From Rostratula benghalensis (Eukaryota > Chordata > Aves > Charadriiformes > Rostratulidae), in the NCBI GenBank assembly GCA_013399305.1, contig VXAI01000025.1, forward strand, positions 6,716,143-6,780,142: 64,000 bases of DNA, written 5' to 3'. The translations under genes and the position numbers were made by a program. The notes under the pieces were generated by a model. That model did not search any database. It was not told where the DNA came from and saw nothing but the letters and a program-made list of their open reading frames with translations. Positions 63,401 to 64,000 of this stretch are shown here, piece after piece. The stretch's first letter is position 1. Every line of letters starts with the position of its first letter.

Positions 63401-64000
63401 ATCAGGTTTTAGTAGCCACAAGGCAGATTCTCCAGCAGTTTTCTGCTAGGACAGTAAAATACCTGACAGTGTCCCTGGGTACAAGGAGGAAAAGTGCTGC
63501 TGTGAGTGAGGATTGTAGGGCTCAGTCAACACAAAAAGAGAGTAATAATAAATATTAAATCATGTCAAGTCGGCTGTGTGTTAATTTACTCGGTTGCTGG
63601 GTATAACAACAACATGCAGCCTAATGAAGAATTAATTTCACGGAAAGACAGGATTCAGTCTGCAGGAGCATCTATATATTATGGGTTATTCAGACCTGAA
63701 TCTATCCAGGGGATTGTAATTCCTGTAACTGGCATAGCCTTAAAAAGGTGCATGCAAAATGTCATGCAATGGGAGAAAGTGCTGCTACCTCTCATCAACA
63801 AGCTGCATCCCACCTTGTTAGCTGCTCGTTTGGGCAGTAAGTTTATTAGCAAGGAGGCCTTGTCTTCTATCTCTGCAAAATTATATGGGTGTGTATGGTA
63901 TTATATAAATGAAATTTTTATAATTACTGTTGATAAAAGTTTAGATGATTTATGAAGTAGGCAGACATTTTGGGGATACTCAGCTTACTTGGAAAGCTCA
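63401..64000. other. Right-edge segment with the longest open frame; coding status unresolved
   Basis: A plus-strand frame is open from 63506 to its stop at 63953-63955 (149 codons). The nominal first codon is GTG; the first in-frame ATG is at 63614, giving about 113 codons. The translation has no signal peptide, strong repeat or motif that I recognise. A GTAAGT donor-like word lies inside it at 63837. Base composition is even and non-repetitive, which would suit either a conserved non-coding element or a chance open frame. I do not call it a gene. Confidence 0.4.

Noticed and set aside
1..64000. Bacterial or phage system, CRISPR array or gene cluster
   Set aside because: Composition, CpG depletion, CR1 remnants and the absence of long ATG frames show vertebrate nuclear DNA. 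No spaced direct-repeat array exists.

Overview
The window looks like avian nuclear DNA. It is AT-rich (roughly 38-40% GC by eye), poor in CpG, and full of short A/T homopolymers. It carries two clear truncated CR1-type LINE 3' ends, each with the terminal CATAGAAT octamer repeat and the GGAAGGGA block seen when bird CR1 copies are read on the opposite strand. CR1 also occurs in crocodilians and turtles, so 'bird' is the best reading rather than proof. Nothing bacterial is present: no operons, no ribosome-binding-site-led genes and no CRISPR array.

I recognise no protein-coding gene, rRNA or tRNA. The longest open frames are 140-149 codons. My hand estimate, assuming about 39% GC, is that 64 kb read in six frames gives a longest stop-free run near 135 codons by chance, so these are unremarkable. 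Several of the longest lack an ATG start, and none shows a family motif I can name. The window is best read as intergenic DNA or the interior of a very large intron. Interspersed repeats are sparse: two certain CR1 fragments and one doubtful one. I would have expected more in ordinary bird DNA, so this may be a repeat-poor gene desert with regulatory content, but that is inference.

Layout: 1-9.1 kb is unique sequence with a perfect 19-bp inverted repeat (2532-2633). At 9.2-9.5 kb four hairpins lie back to back, followed by paired YY1-like motifs. From 9.5 to 24.6 kb the sequence is unique, with a long polypyrimidine tract ending in CAG at 10.56 kb that could be a splice acceptor, and two GC-rich patches at 18.4 and 20.2 kb. 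From 24.6 to 27.6 kb lie the two CR1 remnants, both in minus orientation. From 27.6 to 53.6 kb the sequence is unique, with small palindromes (one centred on an exact AP-1 site at 42.9 kb), a nested cruciform at 49.15 kb and minor simple repeats. At 53.6 kb there is a degenerate ATCT microsatellite. The last 10 kb is unique and ends in the longest open frame of the window (63506-63955), which runs close to the edge.

No genes can be shown to work together here. The items most worth checking are the 19-bp inverted repeat, the hairpin cluster at 9.2 kb, the AP-1/MARE-like palindrome, the possible exon at 10.56 kb and the open, conserved-looking stretch at the right end.
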